Below are positions 1-10,600 of a DNA stretch of 64,000 nt, one piece after another; position 1 is the first letter of the stretch; every line of letters begins with the position of its first letter. Below the pieces are notes generated by a model that ran no database searches, was not told the DNA's origin, and saw only the letters and a list, made by a program, of their open reading frames with translations. This DNA comes from Chlorobiaceae bacterium. Lineage in GTDB: Bacteria > Bacteroidota > Chlorobiia > Chlorobiales > Chlorobiaceae. A program made the translations under genes and the position numbers. The stretch covers positions 1 through 64,000 of the forward strand of contig JABDHK010000012.1 in assembly GCA_012972835.1 (NCBI GenBank), in the 5' to 3' direction.

Positions 1-1086
1 CTCACCAGAGCGCGTGTTGAGTGCCCCGTTCTGGTCTGCACCCTGCCCTGCAGCAGCTTCTTTTATGTTGAACCGTTATCGTCCGCCAGGCAGGAACATT
101 TGATCCCTGCGCTCAACCGGGCACTGGCCTATCTGGGCGGTGTTCCCAAGAACATTCTCAGCGACAACATGAGGCAGGTGGTGACGAAAGCATCACGCTA
201 TGAGCCTCTTTTTACTGATGTTATGGAGCATTGGGCATTGCACTACCAGACCAACATGCAGGCGACCAGAATCGTCCGGCCCAAGGATAAACCTTCCGTG
301 GAGGGCACGGTTCATATTGCCTACAACCAGATTTACGGACGTTTGCGCAATGAGGAATTTACCAGTCTCAACGCCTTGAAGTGTCGGGTACGGGAGTTGC
401 TGGATAATGCCAATGACCGGCTGATGACCGATTATGGCAAGAGTCGCCGGCAGCGGTTTATAGCGCTTGAACAAGAGCTGTTACTGCCACTGCCGGCGAC
501 CGATTTTCTCTATAAGCGTGAAACCACGGCCACCGTCAAGAAAAATTACCATGTCATGCTGGGAGAAGACCGCTGCCAGTATAGTGTCCCACATGAGTAT
601 ATCGGCAAGCTTGTCAAACTGGTCTACGATGAAGCCGTGGTTGAGGTATTTCTTGATTTCCAGCGTATTGCCCTGCATCAGCGCATCGTCGGACGCCGGG
701 GTATCTACAGAACCGTTGAGGAGCACATGCCGGAAGCCCACCGCCGGCACCATCAGCAACAAGGATGGAGTGAGGATGACTTTACCAGCAAAGCCGCCGC
801 TATTGGGCCTTGTACTGAAGAAGCAGTCCTTAGGATTCTGAGTTCAAAGGCCTTTGTACAGCAAAGCTTTGACGCCTGCCTTGGCATACTTCGGCTCCAG
901 AAGAAGTATGGAACAAGCCGACTTGAAGCAGCATGCGGGCTGGCATTGCAGGTTCCCAGCGTCAGCTACCGTCTTGTCCATAACATACTGGAAAACAACA
1001 GAGATAAAGCAGTGGCGGCGGCAGAATACCATGCGCCCATGCTGCCGTTTCATGACAATATTCGCGGCAAAGAAGTCTACAATTAA
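1..1086 (+). CDS. istA: IS21-family transposase IstA (partial, 5' end missing)
   Basis: This is the DDE integrase-type transposase that cuts and joins the ends of an IS21 element. The frame is open from base 1, well before the first internal Met at about 100, so the gene starts outside the window. The visible part holds the end of the rve-type catalytic core: a SDNM motif carrying one catalytic Asp, then KPSVEGTV carrying the catalytic Glu about 36 residues later. A C-terminal domain rich in basic and aromatic residues follows. The stop at 1084-1086 lies 13 bases before istB, an operon-like spacing typical of the family. I see no internal stop. Confidence 0.88.
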   Translation, partial: LTRARVECPVLVCTLPCSSFFYVEPLSSARQEHLIPALNRALAYLGGVPKNILSDNMRQVVTKASRYEPLFTDVMEHWALHYQTNMQATRIVRPKDKPSVEGTVHIAYNQIYGRLRNEEFTSLNALKCRVRELLDNANDRLMTDYGKSRRQRFIALEQELLLPLPATDFLYKRETTATVKKNYHVMLGEDRCQYSVPHEYIGKLVKLVYDEAVVEVFLDFQRIALHQRIVGRRGIYRTVEEHMPEAHRRHHQQQGWSEDDFTSKAAAIGPCTEEAVLRILSSKAFVQQSFDACLGILRLQKKYGTSRLEAACGLALQVPSVSYRLVHNILENNRDKAVAAAEYHAPMLPFHDNIRGKEVYN

Positions 1087-1099
1087 CCTCAACCACCAC

Positions 1100-1846
1100 A
1101 TGACCATGAATACACAGCTAACCCTTGACCAGCTTCGTTCCATGAACCTTTATGGTATGGCAAATGCCTATGAAGCAGCAACCATGCTTCCCGTCCACGA
1201 ACAGCCAGCAGCGGACACGCTGCTCGGCCAGTTGGTTGATGCCGAACAGCGATTCCGAAAAGAACAGAGCACCAAGCGGTACCTCCTGCAAAGCAAGATC
1301 CGCTATCCAGCCATACTGGAACAGGTTCACTGCAACGCCGCCCGGAACCTGACCCGGGATCAACTGCTCAGCCTTGCTGACTGCAACTTTATCGGGCGGG
1401 GTGAAAATATTCTTATTACCGGAGCAACGGGATGCGGCAAGAGCTATCTTGCCTGTGCTTTGGGACGGCAGGCCTGTTCACTTGGATATCGCACGCTGTA
1501 CTTTGGTATGAACCGGTTTCTTGAACGGATCGCACAGACAAAACTTGACGGAACCTTTGTCCGTGTGCTTAACCAAATTGAACGAACCCATCTGATTATC
1601 CTTGATGATTTCGGTCTGCAACCACTCGATGCAACAACACGTATTGCACTACTGCAAATCCTTGAAGATCGTTATGGAAAGCAGGCGGTCATGATCACCT
1701 CTCAGCTGCCGGTTGCCCAGTGGCATGACGTAATTGGGGAGCCTACAATTGCTGACGGAATCATGGATAGATTAGTCGGAAATGCTCACCGGCTTGAGTT
1801 AAAAGGAGAGTCAATGAGGAGAAGGAAATTGGATAAAATTGTGTAA
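1100..1846 (+). CDS. istB: IS21-family ATP-binding protein IstB
   Basis: This is the AAA+ ATPase helper that works with IstA in target choice and transposition. From ATG 1100 it has 248 residues (ATG 1106 is an alternative two codons on), the usual IstB length. The N-terminal helical region (TLDQLRSMNLYGMANAYE) is typical of IstB. A Walker A motif GATGCGKS and a Walker B motif LIILDDFG follow, then a DnaC-like tail with ITSQLP and the GIMDRL region. It starts 13 bases after istA. The frame is open further upstream, but that extension overlaps istA out of frame and has no family resemblance. Confidence 0.9.
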   Translation: MTMNTQLTLDQLRSMNLYGMANAYEAATMLPVHEQPAADTLLGQLVDAEQRFRKEQSTKRYLLQSKIRYPAILEQVHCNAARNLTRDQLLSLADCNFIGRGENILITGATGCGKSYLACALGRQACSLGYRTLYFGMNRFLERIAQTKLDGTFVRVLNQIERTHLIILDDFGLQPLDATTRIALLQILEDRYGKQAVMITSQLPVAQWHDVIGEPTIADGIMDRLVGNAHRLELKGESMRRRKLDKIV

Positions 1847-1873
1847 GTTCTAACAGCAAATCTGGCCTCAAAA

Positions 1874-1973
1874 AGGTGGTACACTTTGCCCCGGAATCGG
1901 TGGCACATTATATCGCGGAATACCTGGCACACTTTCACCCGGAATGGGTGGTACACTTTCCCCGGAATACTCA
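1874..1973 (+). repeat. IS21 right-end multiple terminal repeats
   Basis: Four imperfect direct copies of a 21-24 base unit lie end to end, beginning at about 1875, 1899, 1922 and 1946. Each follows the pattern GGTGGTACACTTT followed by CCCCGGAAT, with the second copy most diverged. IS21 elements usually carry several such transposase-binding repeats at each end. The block ends in a CA dinucleotide at 1972-1973. Confidence 0.75.
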
Positions 1974-2332
1974 CTTGTTGCTGATATGATTTGAATAGGG
2001 AAGTATTAACAATCCTTTAATAAAAATTAAAAAGAATTGAATTTCCAAAAAAAAAGTAATTTTATGCACATATATTTCGAATTCTGGCGACAAATTTTGT
2101 TTGTATTACTACTGTATTCTCTTTATAAAAAAGAACTTAACAATGTTGTTGTATTGTTTTTACTGAAGTCTGGAGGATAAAAACGTGTATAAAATCCCTA
2201 TAACATCATCTAATAATAATAGTTACACTGTTCTATAATCGCTATTGGTATCTTTTCATTTGCCAGGCATTCGGTAAAGAGATTTTCAGTTGCCTGATGG
2301 TTTGCTGAATAAGTTATTGGGGGGAGTTGTGG
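1974..2332. other. AT-rich intergenic region with one mini-ORF
   Basis: This stretch between the insertion sequence and the GDT1-like gene is AT-rich and has no gene of normal size. One detail stands out. A strong GGAGG at 2172-2176 lies 8 bases before a GTG at 2185, which opens a 17-codon frame closed by TAA at 2236-2238. It could be a leader peptide or the start of a lost gene. A short block near 2100-2127 resembles 4167-4193, just before the decayed GDT1 copy, so the upstream region may have been part of the same duplication. No clear promoter was found. Confidence 0.4.
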
Positions 2333-3064
2333 TTGAAACGTATTATATTTAGCATAGTTATTCCTTTTTTTTTTGCCCAACTGATAATCCCTCTCTTTAT
2401 GGATGCCTTCTGGCTTTCGCTTGTCATGATTTTTAGTGCAGAACTTGGCGATAAAACCCAGCTTGTAGCCCTGACGCTTGCAACTTGTTACAACTCGTGG
2501 ATTGTCCTTTGGGGGATTTTCTGTGCAACACTTGCCATTCACGTTGTTTCCGCAGGTATTGGCTGGTTTATTGGAGACAAGCTACCTACCGAATGGATCA
2601 AGTTTATTGCGGGTATTGCTTTTATAGCGTTTGGCTTCTGGACACTGAGGGGTGATCATCTTGATGAAGACGAGAAGAGCTGTAAAACAACCATTCATCC
2701 CTTCTGGCTTGTCTTTTCAACATTCTTCATGGCAGAGATAGGGGATAAAACCATGCTTTCAACCATTACCCTTGCCTCAACACATCCGTTTCTTCCCGTC
2801 TGGATCGGCTCAACGATCGGTATGGTGATTTCGGATGGACTGGCTATCATAGCCGGAAAATTGCTTGGAGCCAAACTGCCCGAAAAAGCAATTAAAATAG
2901 GGGCATCAGCCATCTTTTTTGTTTTCGGAATCCTCAGCATGTATGAAGGAGGCTCCAGATTCGCTCTCTTTATCTGGGCAATTGCCGCAGTGATTATAAC
3001 CATCACAGGCTACATCTTTCTCCAGGGAAGCCGAGTCCCAGCTCGGCACAGCACAAAAACCTGA
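2333..3064 (+). CDS. UPF0016/GDT1 (TMEM165) family membrane transporter
   Basis: The protein has two copies of the family signature E-x-G-D-K-T, one in [10 protein letters not shown] and one in [10 protein letters not shown], each in a hydrophobic repeat half. That is the hallmark of GDT1/TMEM165 proteins, which move Mn2+ or Ca2+ out of the cytoplasm; the ion here is inferred. About six membrane segments are visible, with an acidic loop (GDHLDEDE) between the halves. TTG 2333 is chosen because GGGGGAG at 2319-2325 is well placed and the first 22 residues look signal-like (K-R then hydrophobic). ATG 2399 (MDAFWLSL) has no Shine-Dalgarno sequence but matches the usual family start. A decayed partial copy lies at 4246-4380. 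Confidence 0.82.
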   Translation: MKRIIFSIVIPFFFAQLIIPLFMDAFWLSLVMIFSAELGDKTQLVALTLATCYNSWIVLWGIFCATLAIHVVSAGIGWFIGDKLPTEWIKFIAGIAFIAFGFWTLRGDHLDEDEKSCKTTIHPFWLVFSTFFMAEIGDKTMLSTITLASTHPFLPVWIGSTIGMVISDGLAIIAGKLLGAKLPEKAIKIGASAIFFVFGILSMYEGGSRFALFIWAIAAVIITITGYIFLQGSRVPARHSTKT

Positions 3065-3076
3065 TCATGAAAAGCA

Positions 3077-3247
3077 ATGAAAGCAGCATCAAGCCCCAAG
3101 CTGTCCGAAATTATTGACAAGCATTGCCCAACTTGGCTTTTCAGCAAGAAAATGATCAACAGCCGTGGTTTTCTCGGCATAAAAATTCGGACAGACTATT
3201 ATTTTTCCGTTTCCCACCGCATGGTTCATGATGTTTTGTCGTCATAA
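3077..3247 (+). CDS. Possible small ORF, 56 residues
   Basis: An open frame of 57 codons including the stop lies between the GDT1-like gene and the DUF4405 gene. Nothing in the translation is recognised. The ribosome site is weak (AAAAG before the ATG). A 9-base inverted repeat, CTGTCCGAA at 3101-3109 and TTCGGACAG at 3186-3194, lies inside it and could argue for a structured non-coding region instead. It is listed only because the gap would otherwise be empty. Confidence 0.18.
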   Translation: MKAASSPKLSEIIDKHCPTWLFSKKMINSRGFLGIKIRTDYYFSVSHRMVHDVLSS

Positions 3248-3292
3248 AGGTGTAATCCATAACACAAGTTAAGATCAAAAATAAGACACACA

Positions 3293-3805
3293 ATGAGCAC
3301 CTCAATGAAATCATGGGCCACTCCGCTTGCCACAGCAACCTTCGTCATTCTTGCCGTCACGGGAACCCTTATGTTCTTCAAAGTTGAAACAGGATTTATC
3401 AAACCGATTCATGAATGGCTGAGCTGGGGTATGACCGCCGGGGTTATCCTGCACATCATCGCCAACTGGAAATCTTTTACAGGCTACTTTTCACGAAAAC
3501 CCGCACTCGCCATTATCGGGACAGGTCTTATTGTCACTTTGATTGCTGTTTTTGCACCTGCTGGTGATCATTTGAATCCCCGAATGAACATGATTAAAGC
3601 GCTGGAATCGGCAAGATTAGAAACAGTTGCTGAAGTTGCAGGGCAAAATAGCTCAAGCCTCATCGCAAAACTTGGGAGTAAGGGAATCGCTGTAGGCCAA
3701 GCCTCAATGAGTATCCACGAGATAGCATCGCAAAACAACAAAAAAGAAATGGACTTACTCACACTGATCTTTGACCAACCTTCGAAAAATAACCGGCAAA
3801 AGTGA
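3293..3805 (+). CDS. DUF4405 (cytochrome b-like) membrane protein
   Basis: This 170-residue protein has three hydrophobic segments (about residues 12-28, 44-58 and 70-88). It resembles DUF4405 proteins, small relatives of the haem-binding cytochrome b561 and formate dehydrogenase gamma fold. The segment FIKPIHEWLSWG followed by GVILHIIANWKSFTGYF holds two His residues in the positions that bind haem in that fold. The tail (about residue 95 on) is soluble and includes a GSKGIAVGQASMSIHEIA stretch. Electron transfer or membrane sensing is possible, but no partner gene is next to it. Start ATG 3293 has only a weak AAGACAC upstream; ATG 3305 is an alternative. Confidence 0.7.
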   Translation: MSTSMKSWATPLATATFVILAVTGTLMFFKVETGFIKPIHEWLSWGMTAGVILHIIANWKSFTGYFSRKPALAIIGTGLIVTLIAVFAPAGDHLNPRMNMIKALESARLETVAEVAGQNSSSLIAKLGSKGIAVGQASMSIHEIASQNNKKEMDLLTLIFDQPSKNNRQK

Positions 3806-3856
3806 ATTTAACCTATAGGAACCAGAATTGATTTTTGGATGAGGATGCAATCAAAG

Positions 3857-4135
3857 TCATGAATGGTCGGAACCATTGTTTTGTTCTCCTTTTTCTTTTA
3901 CTGGCTGTTGTTCATGTTTTCCATCATTTACAGGGAGTACTTTATTTTTTTCCTTTTTGAAGGAGAGCAATTTTTTGGCATTGCCATCACGCCGAATCAG
4001 ATATTCAGTTATAGCATTCTCTCCTGAGGCGTTATCTTTAAATTCCCAGAGATGCTTAAGTGCTCCTTCCATCAAAAGCGAATATACTCCGGTCTTTATA
4101 GCCTGTCGACCGGCTAATTGTACCAGTTCATTCAT
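3857..4135 (-). CDS. Hypothetical protein, 92 residues
   Basis: A minus-strand frame whose ATG is preceded by GAGG at a usable distance. The first half is mixed hydrophobic and helical (NELVQLAGRQAIKTGVYSLL), and the C-terminal half is very basic and then charged, rich in K, E, Q and N. No domain is recognised. It sits between the DUF4405 gene and the decayed GDT1 copy with no operon partner. It may be a real small gene or a chance frame in AT-rich DNA. Confidence 0.4.
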   Translation of the reverse strand: MNELVQLAGRQAIKTGVYSLLMEGALKHLWEFKDNASGENAITEYLIRRDGNAKKLLSFKKEKNKVLPVNDGKHEQQPVKEKGEQNNGSDHS

Positions 4136-4245
4136 GGTGAAGCCGGCCTCGGATTGATTTGATTTGATTCGTATTATTACTGTATTTGCTTTGCAATGAA
4201 GCAGATATCGATATTTTTGCTGATCTCAAAAAAATTCTTTTTTTT

Positions 4246-4380
4246 CCTGATTTTATGCGGCATGGTCATTTCGGATGGACTGCTATCATAGCCAGGAAAC
4301 TGATCGGAGCCAAACTGTCCGCAAAAGCAAGCTACATTTTTCTCCAGGGAAACCGAGCTGGGGCTTGGTGCTCTCAAGCA
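4246..4380 (+). pseudogene. Decayed partial copy of the GDT1/UPF0016 gene
   Basis: Bases 4264-4330 closely match 2827-2895 of the intact GDT1-like gene, sharing long blocks such as TTTCGGATGGACT and GGAGCCAAACTG. Bases 4331-4355 then match 3009-3035 (the CTACAT-TTCTCCAGGGAA region), so about 110 bases between the two blocks are lost. At least one base is missing in the first block (GGACTGCTATC against GGACTGGCTATC), which breaks the frame. The rest of the gene is absent. This is therefore a deleted, frameshifted remnant of a duplication. Confidence 0.75.
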
Positions 4381-4617
4381 AAAAATCCCATAATAGTTAT
4401 TTTTACTGCATCTATAATGCGGTGATTTAACGTCAAAATTGTATATATTATTTATATACTTATCTGACGGTGTAAGTTTTGTACCGCTATAATCATGAAT
4501 AGTATCAAGCTGTGACAGTATGTTATTTTTGTGGCAGGCAGATCCCTAAGCGCACCAACGACTTTGCTCAAAGACAATCCATTCAGTAGGTCTACCCATT
4601 TTCAATCGAGCTGTATT
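4381..4617. promoter_or_regulatory. Leader region before the NRPS/PKS operon
   Basis: This stretch holds no gene. It must carry the promoter of the two large biosynthetic genes unless transcription comes from further upstream. It is AT-rich near 4430-4470. An in-frame GTG at 4531 would add 29 residues to the first NRPS, but no ribosome site precedes it and the added residues do not resemble a condensation domain. I could not assign -35 and -10 elements with confidence. Confidence 0.3.
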
Positions 4618-7600
4618 ATGAAAATGTACCCTCTATCACTGCCGCAGCAGGCAATCTTTCTTGATGCGCTCAAATATGGCGCTACTGCAAAATTCAATAT
4701 GGGCGCAATTTGTATTATCAGTGGCCCGTTTGATGCTGTGCTGTTCCGGAAAAGTCTGGAATTTGCACATGGAGTGCACGATGTTAGACGGATGCTGGTT
4801 CACATTGATGGAGATGGAGCCAGGCAGGAGTTTATGGCACCCGATAGCTGTCCTTATCCCTTCGAAGAGTTCGACTTTTCAAACCATCCTGATCCAATTC
4901 AGTCTGCGATAGGATGGGTTTTAGGGGATTTTTCCCGCCCGATCCCTCTCGTTCAGGGTATTTTGCACGGTGATATTTTGTTCCATCTCGGTGAGGAGCT
5001 TTATTTCTGGTATCAAAAATTCCATCACATTGCCAATGATGGTTTTGGGCTTACAGTATTCAATGACAGTGTTGCTGCTGCTTACAATGAATTGCTTCAA
5101 AACAACCGTCTGCCAGAGTTTGAGCAGCACTCCTACATTGATTTTCTTGAAGAGGACCGCATCTACGAAGCTTCCGCCCAGTTCAGTAAAGACGATATAT
5201 TCTGGAGTGAAAAGTTTCAGACCTTGCCTCAGCCACTGCCGTTTACCGCGCGTAAAAACGGATTAAAAGGTGATCTTCTCCATACAGAGCGCTGCACACT
5301 AAGCGTCAAACGAGAGGTTTACAACTCTATGGTTATGCATTGTCAGACAATGGGTGTTACTCCTGCCCAGTTTCTGCTGGCATGTTTATTTGCCTATCTG
5401 CACCGTTTTACCGGTAGCGAAGAGATAGTGATTGGTACTCCTATCCTGAATCGCAGCAACCATGCATTCCGTCGAACTGTTGGGTTGTTCATGGGTATGA
5501 TGCCGCTGAGAATTCTAATTGACAAAAATAAAACTCTGTTTGATCTTGCCGCTACAATCAAGTCTGAAACCAGAATCTGTTACCGCCACCAGCGCTTTCC
5601 CTATGGAGAAATTCTGCGTCGGTGCCGTTCGGTTGATGGTTTTTGTCAGGGAATTTTCGATGTAACATTTGTCTACAGAAAACTTGACTTTGATCTTCTT
5701 TTTGGAGCTTCGCCGATGCGTACCATCAGCCTTGATCTCGGTGTGCGTGATGAAACACTCTCGATCGATGTCGATGACTATAATGAGGCAGAAGCGGTCA
5801 ATATTTATTTTAATTATAATCCACTTCTTATTTCAGCAGTTGAAGCGAGCCAGATGGCATGGGCTTTTGAAAAGATGTTTCACGATGTCGCTCTGGATGC
5901 CAATCCCCTTGTTCGTGACATCCAGCTTTCTCCACATGCTGTCACAACGGCCTTCATCAGACCTTCAGACACTGCCGGCCAGACACTTATTGATATAGTC
6001 GGCGAGCGTGCACTCGAAGCTCCGGGTTCGTTAGCCATAATCTGTGGTGCGGAACGCATTACATACGGTGAACTGGAAAGAGCCTCCAGTAGTATTGTCC
6101 AGTTTTTGTCAGCTGATTGCTCAACTGTTCCTGAACAGCCAGTAGCGGTTCTCTGTGACAGGGAGCCATTATCAATTATGGCGATGTTTGGCATCATGAA
6201 GGCAGGTTGTGCGTATCTCCCACTGGATCCGGATATACCGCGCGAGCGGATGGAGTTTATTCTTCATGATAGCGGCTGCCAACTGATGCTTGTCGGTGAG
6301 CGGTACAGGAACGAAATATTCCATGGTGTCCGCTCTGTTCCAATTGCAGAGGCCCGATGCTCGGACGAATTAGCCAGAGCCCCCCGTCCTTTGTCATTAA
6401 GTCAACTGGCCTATATCATTTATACCTCCGGTACAACCGGGAATCCGAAAGGCGTCCTGATTGAACATGGAGGTGTTGTCAATACAATCAAAGAACTTAT
6501 CCAGGCATGGGAGGTGACTTCAAGTGACCGTATCCTTGGCTTTGCAAGTCCAATGTTCGATGCTTCGCTTAAGGAGTATTTCCTTGCTTTTGCATCAGGA
6601 GCAGCGTTAGTCATTGCAAAAAAGGAGATTATTCTGGATTCAGACCGATTCCTCGATCTTCTCCGCACTGAAAATGTGACTGTTGGCTTATTACCTCCTA
6701 CCTACCTGAGCACTTTGGGGCAGGTGGATATGACTCCGTTACGTTTGCTGGGAACGTCGGGTGACGCTGCCAATCCGGCAGATGTTGCATATCACGTTCG
6801 AAGCCGAACCTTCGTTAATGCCTATGGTCCTACTGAAACGTCGATAATTTCGACCTATCTCAGACTTGAAGCCGGAACAGAGTTTTCTGCCGATCGAGTC
6901 TCGATCGGCAAGGCCATTGGGAACATGCGCATACTGATTCTTGATGAAGATCGCCATCCAATGCCAATTGGCGCCATTGGCGAAATTTATATTGCTGGTG
7001 TAGGTCTTGCCAGAGGCTATCTGGGTCACCCGGAGTTGACTGCGGAACGGTTCGTCATGAACCCGTTGAGTGAAGGGGAGCGTCTCTATCGGACCGGTGA
7101 TCTTGGACGTCTGCTTGCGGAAGGAAACATCGAATTTCATGGCAGGCGGGATACGCAGGTAAAGATTCGTGGTTACCGGGTCGAACTGTGCGAGGTTGAA
7201 ACCGTGCTTAAAATGCACCCTTCGGTTGAGACAGCCGTTGTGCAAAAGCGCACAAGCAACGACACGCTTGTAGCCTATGTTGTTCCGCGACTGGAGTTTG
7301 AACCACGGGAACTCCGACGGTTTCTCTCCTCAAAGCTTCCGCACTACATGATTCCGAACAGTTGGGTTCGGCTCGACATGCTCCCGTTGAACATCGCTGG
7401 GAAGGTTGAATACGAGGCATTACCTGATCCTTGCGATGCAGAGGATCTTATTCAGGAACAGGGTGAGGTCATCATCTATACGGAACTCGAAAAGTCAGTA
7501 TTGAAAATATGGGAAGAGATTCTTGGTCTGACGGCTATTGGTCTCGATGACGATTTTTTTGTCCTTGGCGGACATAGCTTGAACGTTATACGTATGATGT

Positions 7601-10600
7601 CGCGTATCCAGGAACATCTCGGTATACGTTTGGAGATGGCTGATTTTTTTGAGAATCCTACTGTGGCTGGTTTGTCGGCAGTTATTAACCAACACGGAAG
7701 CTTGCATAAATCCCCAACTCAAAAGACTCAACCGTCGGAACATATTCTGCGCGGCAGGGGAGAGCAAAAAAAAGGATTGATGGCTCAGCAGGAAAACCTC
7801 ATCAAACTGGTCACCGAAGCCGTCAGGAAAATGTCGAGCGCCTCCAAGTGCTTGCGTACAAAAACTCTCTCCACTCTTCAGGAACGTCTTTGGCTTGTCC
7901 AGAAAATGGAGCCTGAAAGCACAGCTTATATTGTTCCTCTGCACATAATAATTCGAGGTAGCCTTGATGTGTGTTTGCTAAAGACGGCTATACGGGCTCT
8001 TTGGGTGCGTCACGATGCTCTTCGAACCATATTTCCATCTATCGGAGGGGAACCGGAAAGAGTTCTTTTATCCCACGATGCGCTGGTTATTTATGAGCAC
8101 GACTTCAGTACCGTGGAAGCAGGAGTACAATGGCAGAAGCACTATCTGGAAAAACATGCCTCTGCGTTCAAAATTGATGAAGGTCCGTTATTTCGTGTCT
8201 GCATCTATACCATTGCTTCTGAAGAGCATGCACTTCTGATCGATTTGCATCACATCAATGCTGACGGTGTGTCACTTGATGTTATTCGGACAGAACTTTT
8301 CGATCTCTACAATGCGCTTGTGGAAGGACGTACACCAAACCTACTACCAGCACCTGAGCCATATGATGAATATGTAGAATACGAAACTACCCTTCGGCAA
8401 AGCAGTGAATACCGTCTTGAGCTGGAATCTTGTATCAAGAGATTATCTGGCGCTCCGACGCATCTTGATTTTCTGTTTGATAAGCCGCTGCCCGAAACAT
8501 TCTCGTACAGGGGGAACCTTCTGGTCAACAAATATGATGATCTTGAGTTGCACAATCACGTTTCGGAGATTGCCAAAGGGGCGGGGTTGAGTCCGTTCAT
8601 GGTTTATCTTGCAGCCTTCGGGATCTTGCTGCACTTGCATACTGGTCAGGATGATCTTCTTGTTGGAATTCCCACCTCTCTTCGATCGTCAGCACGCTTT
8701 TTTCGTACTGTTGGATTTTTCGTCAACACCTGTATCGTCAGGCTCGATTTCAGCGGGAATCCGACCATGCTTGAAGTCATGAAACGCACAGGAAATGCTG
8801 TGCGTGAAATGCTCCTCAGCCACGAAGTATCATTTGACCACCTCGTTCAAGCTCTCTGTCTTCAACGCACTCCGTCACGGCCACCTCTTGTCCAGGCCTC
8901 TCTTTCCTACATGGTAAGTGATAATCCTGCTGAACCGGCGATTCAGGAACTATCCGTCGAGCCGCTCTATTTATCGCGAAGTGGTGCAATGTTTGAGCTG
9001 ACAATGGACATCCTTCTGCAGCCGGGCGGAGGTATAAGCACTATCGAATACTCATCAGATGCATGGGAGGAAAAAAGCGTCAGGAGAATGCACGATCAAT
9101 TTCAAATCATCCTTAAAGAACTTGTAGAGTGCCATGAAAAGCATCTCGGTGAACTTAACCTTATGCCAGAATTGATGCAGGAGCCATTGGAAAAGGTTTT
9201 TCAGGGAGAACTGCTTGAACACTCAGTGCGGGGAATCACTGACTGGATCCTTGAACACTCCAGAAACAGGCCTGAGAGTACAGCGATTATCTCTGCTGGC
9301 CTTGAAACCAGTTATGCTCAATTGCAACGTCTTGCCGACGAACGTCGTGGTCAACTTGTAGCTCTCGGGCTGAAACAGGGAGATGTGCTGGCACTGGCAT
9401 GCAAGCCAGGACTGGAATGGACGGTTACAGCCCTTGCCTCTCTGGCAGAGGGGATTATTGTAGCTCCACTTGATATCGATATACCTAAAGAGCGCTTGCA
9501 TCATATCATCAACAACTCCCGTGCTCTGCTTCTCTGGCATGACGATGGTTTTTCTCATGCCTCAGGCTGGAGTCATCCAACGTGTCGGGTGATGAACAGT
9601 CATAATGCACCTAAAGCCGTATCGGTGAAGGAAGCGACGAAAACAGATTTAGCAGAGAGAGCTTACATTATTTACACATCAGGAACCACGGGAGTTCCCA
9701 AAGGTGTCTCAGTCAGTCATGGCGCTTTTGAAGCACACTGTCGCAGTGCTGTTCACGCCTATGGATTAACGTCGGAGGAGTGCTCTCTCGTCTTTGCTTC
9801 AACCTATTTCGATGCATCGTGGGAACAGCTCTTTGCTATACTTCTTGCTGGCGGTACCGCTCTTATCCGTGATGCACAACTCTGGACTCTTGACGAATTA
9901 TGCAATCAAATTTCCACCTTTCGTGTGACTTGCGTGGACATTCCTGCCCAATATCTACGCGAGCTGCTTTTTTTCTGGAAAAGTCGTCCTGATTATGTTC
10001 CTAACTGCCTTCGTCTGGTCATTTGTGGAGGTGAAGCCATGCCGGTTTCACTGGCAAAGGAGTGGCTTGCAGCTCATCTCGGAGAAATATCTCTGATTAA
10101 TGCCTACGGTCCTACTGAGGCTGTTGTAACCTCTACATTCAATGTGATTACCAAAGAGTCACGCCTCGACACAGCCTCTGGTATTGTTCCTATTGGCTTG
10201 CCTATGCCAGGCCGGATCCTGCGTGTACTCAATAATGAAGGTATTGAGGCAGGTGCGGGTATTGCCGGTGAATTGTGCATTGGTGGTGTATGCCTGGCAG
10301 ATGGTTATGTAGACGATGAGAAGAGAACGGCCTTGTCGTTCCGTTATTGGCGCCGTACATCAGAGGGTGGCCGGTGGTCCGGCAATAGCACCGATGGAGC
10401 TATTTGTCTCTATCGGACTGGTGACCGTGTGCGCATCGGACCTGATAACCGTATCGAGTTTCTGGGGCGCCTTGACCGGCAGGTAAAGATTCGAGGATTT
10501 CGTATTGAGCCCGGCGAAATCGAAGCCCTTCTTGTCCGCCATCCCGACATAGCAGAGGCGCTTGTTATGGCGATAGATGATAATCGATTAGGCAACCGCA

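Larger units (their letters stand above)
1..1973 (+). mobile_element. IS21-family insertion sequence, right part (left end outside window)
   Basis: The element is recognised from its two-gene layout, istA transposase followed by istB ATPase on the same strand, and from a series of similar terminal repeats after istB. The left end and the 5' part of istA lie before base 1. The right end is placed near 1973 because the last repeat is followed by a terminal CA, as is usual for IS21 elements. The exact end and any target duplication cannot be checked without the left end. Both visible genes are open, so the element may be functional. Confidence 0.85.

Noticed and set aside
4531-4617. GTG 4531 as start of the first NRPS/PKS
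   Set aside because: No ribosome site precedes it and the extra 29 residues do not look like part of a condensation domain; ATG 4618 starts at the domain edge.
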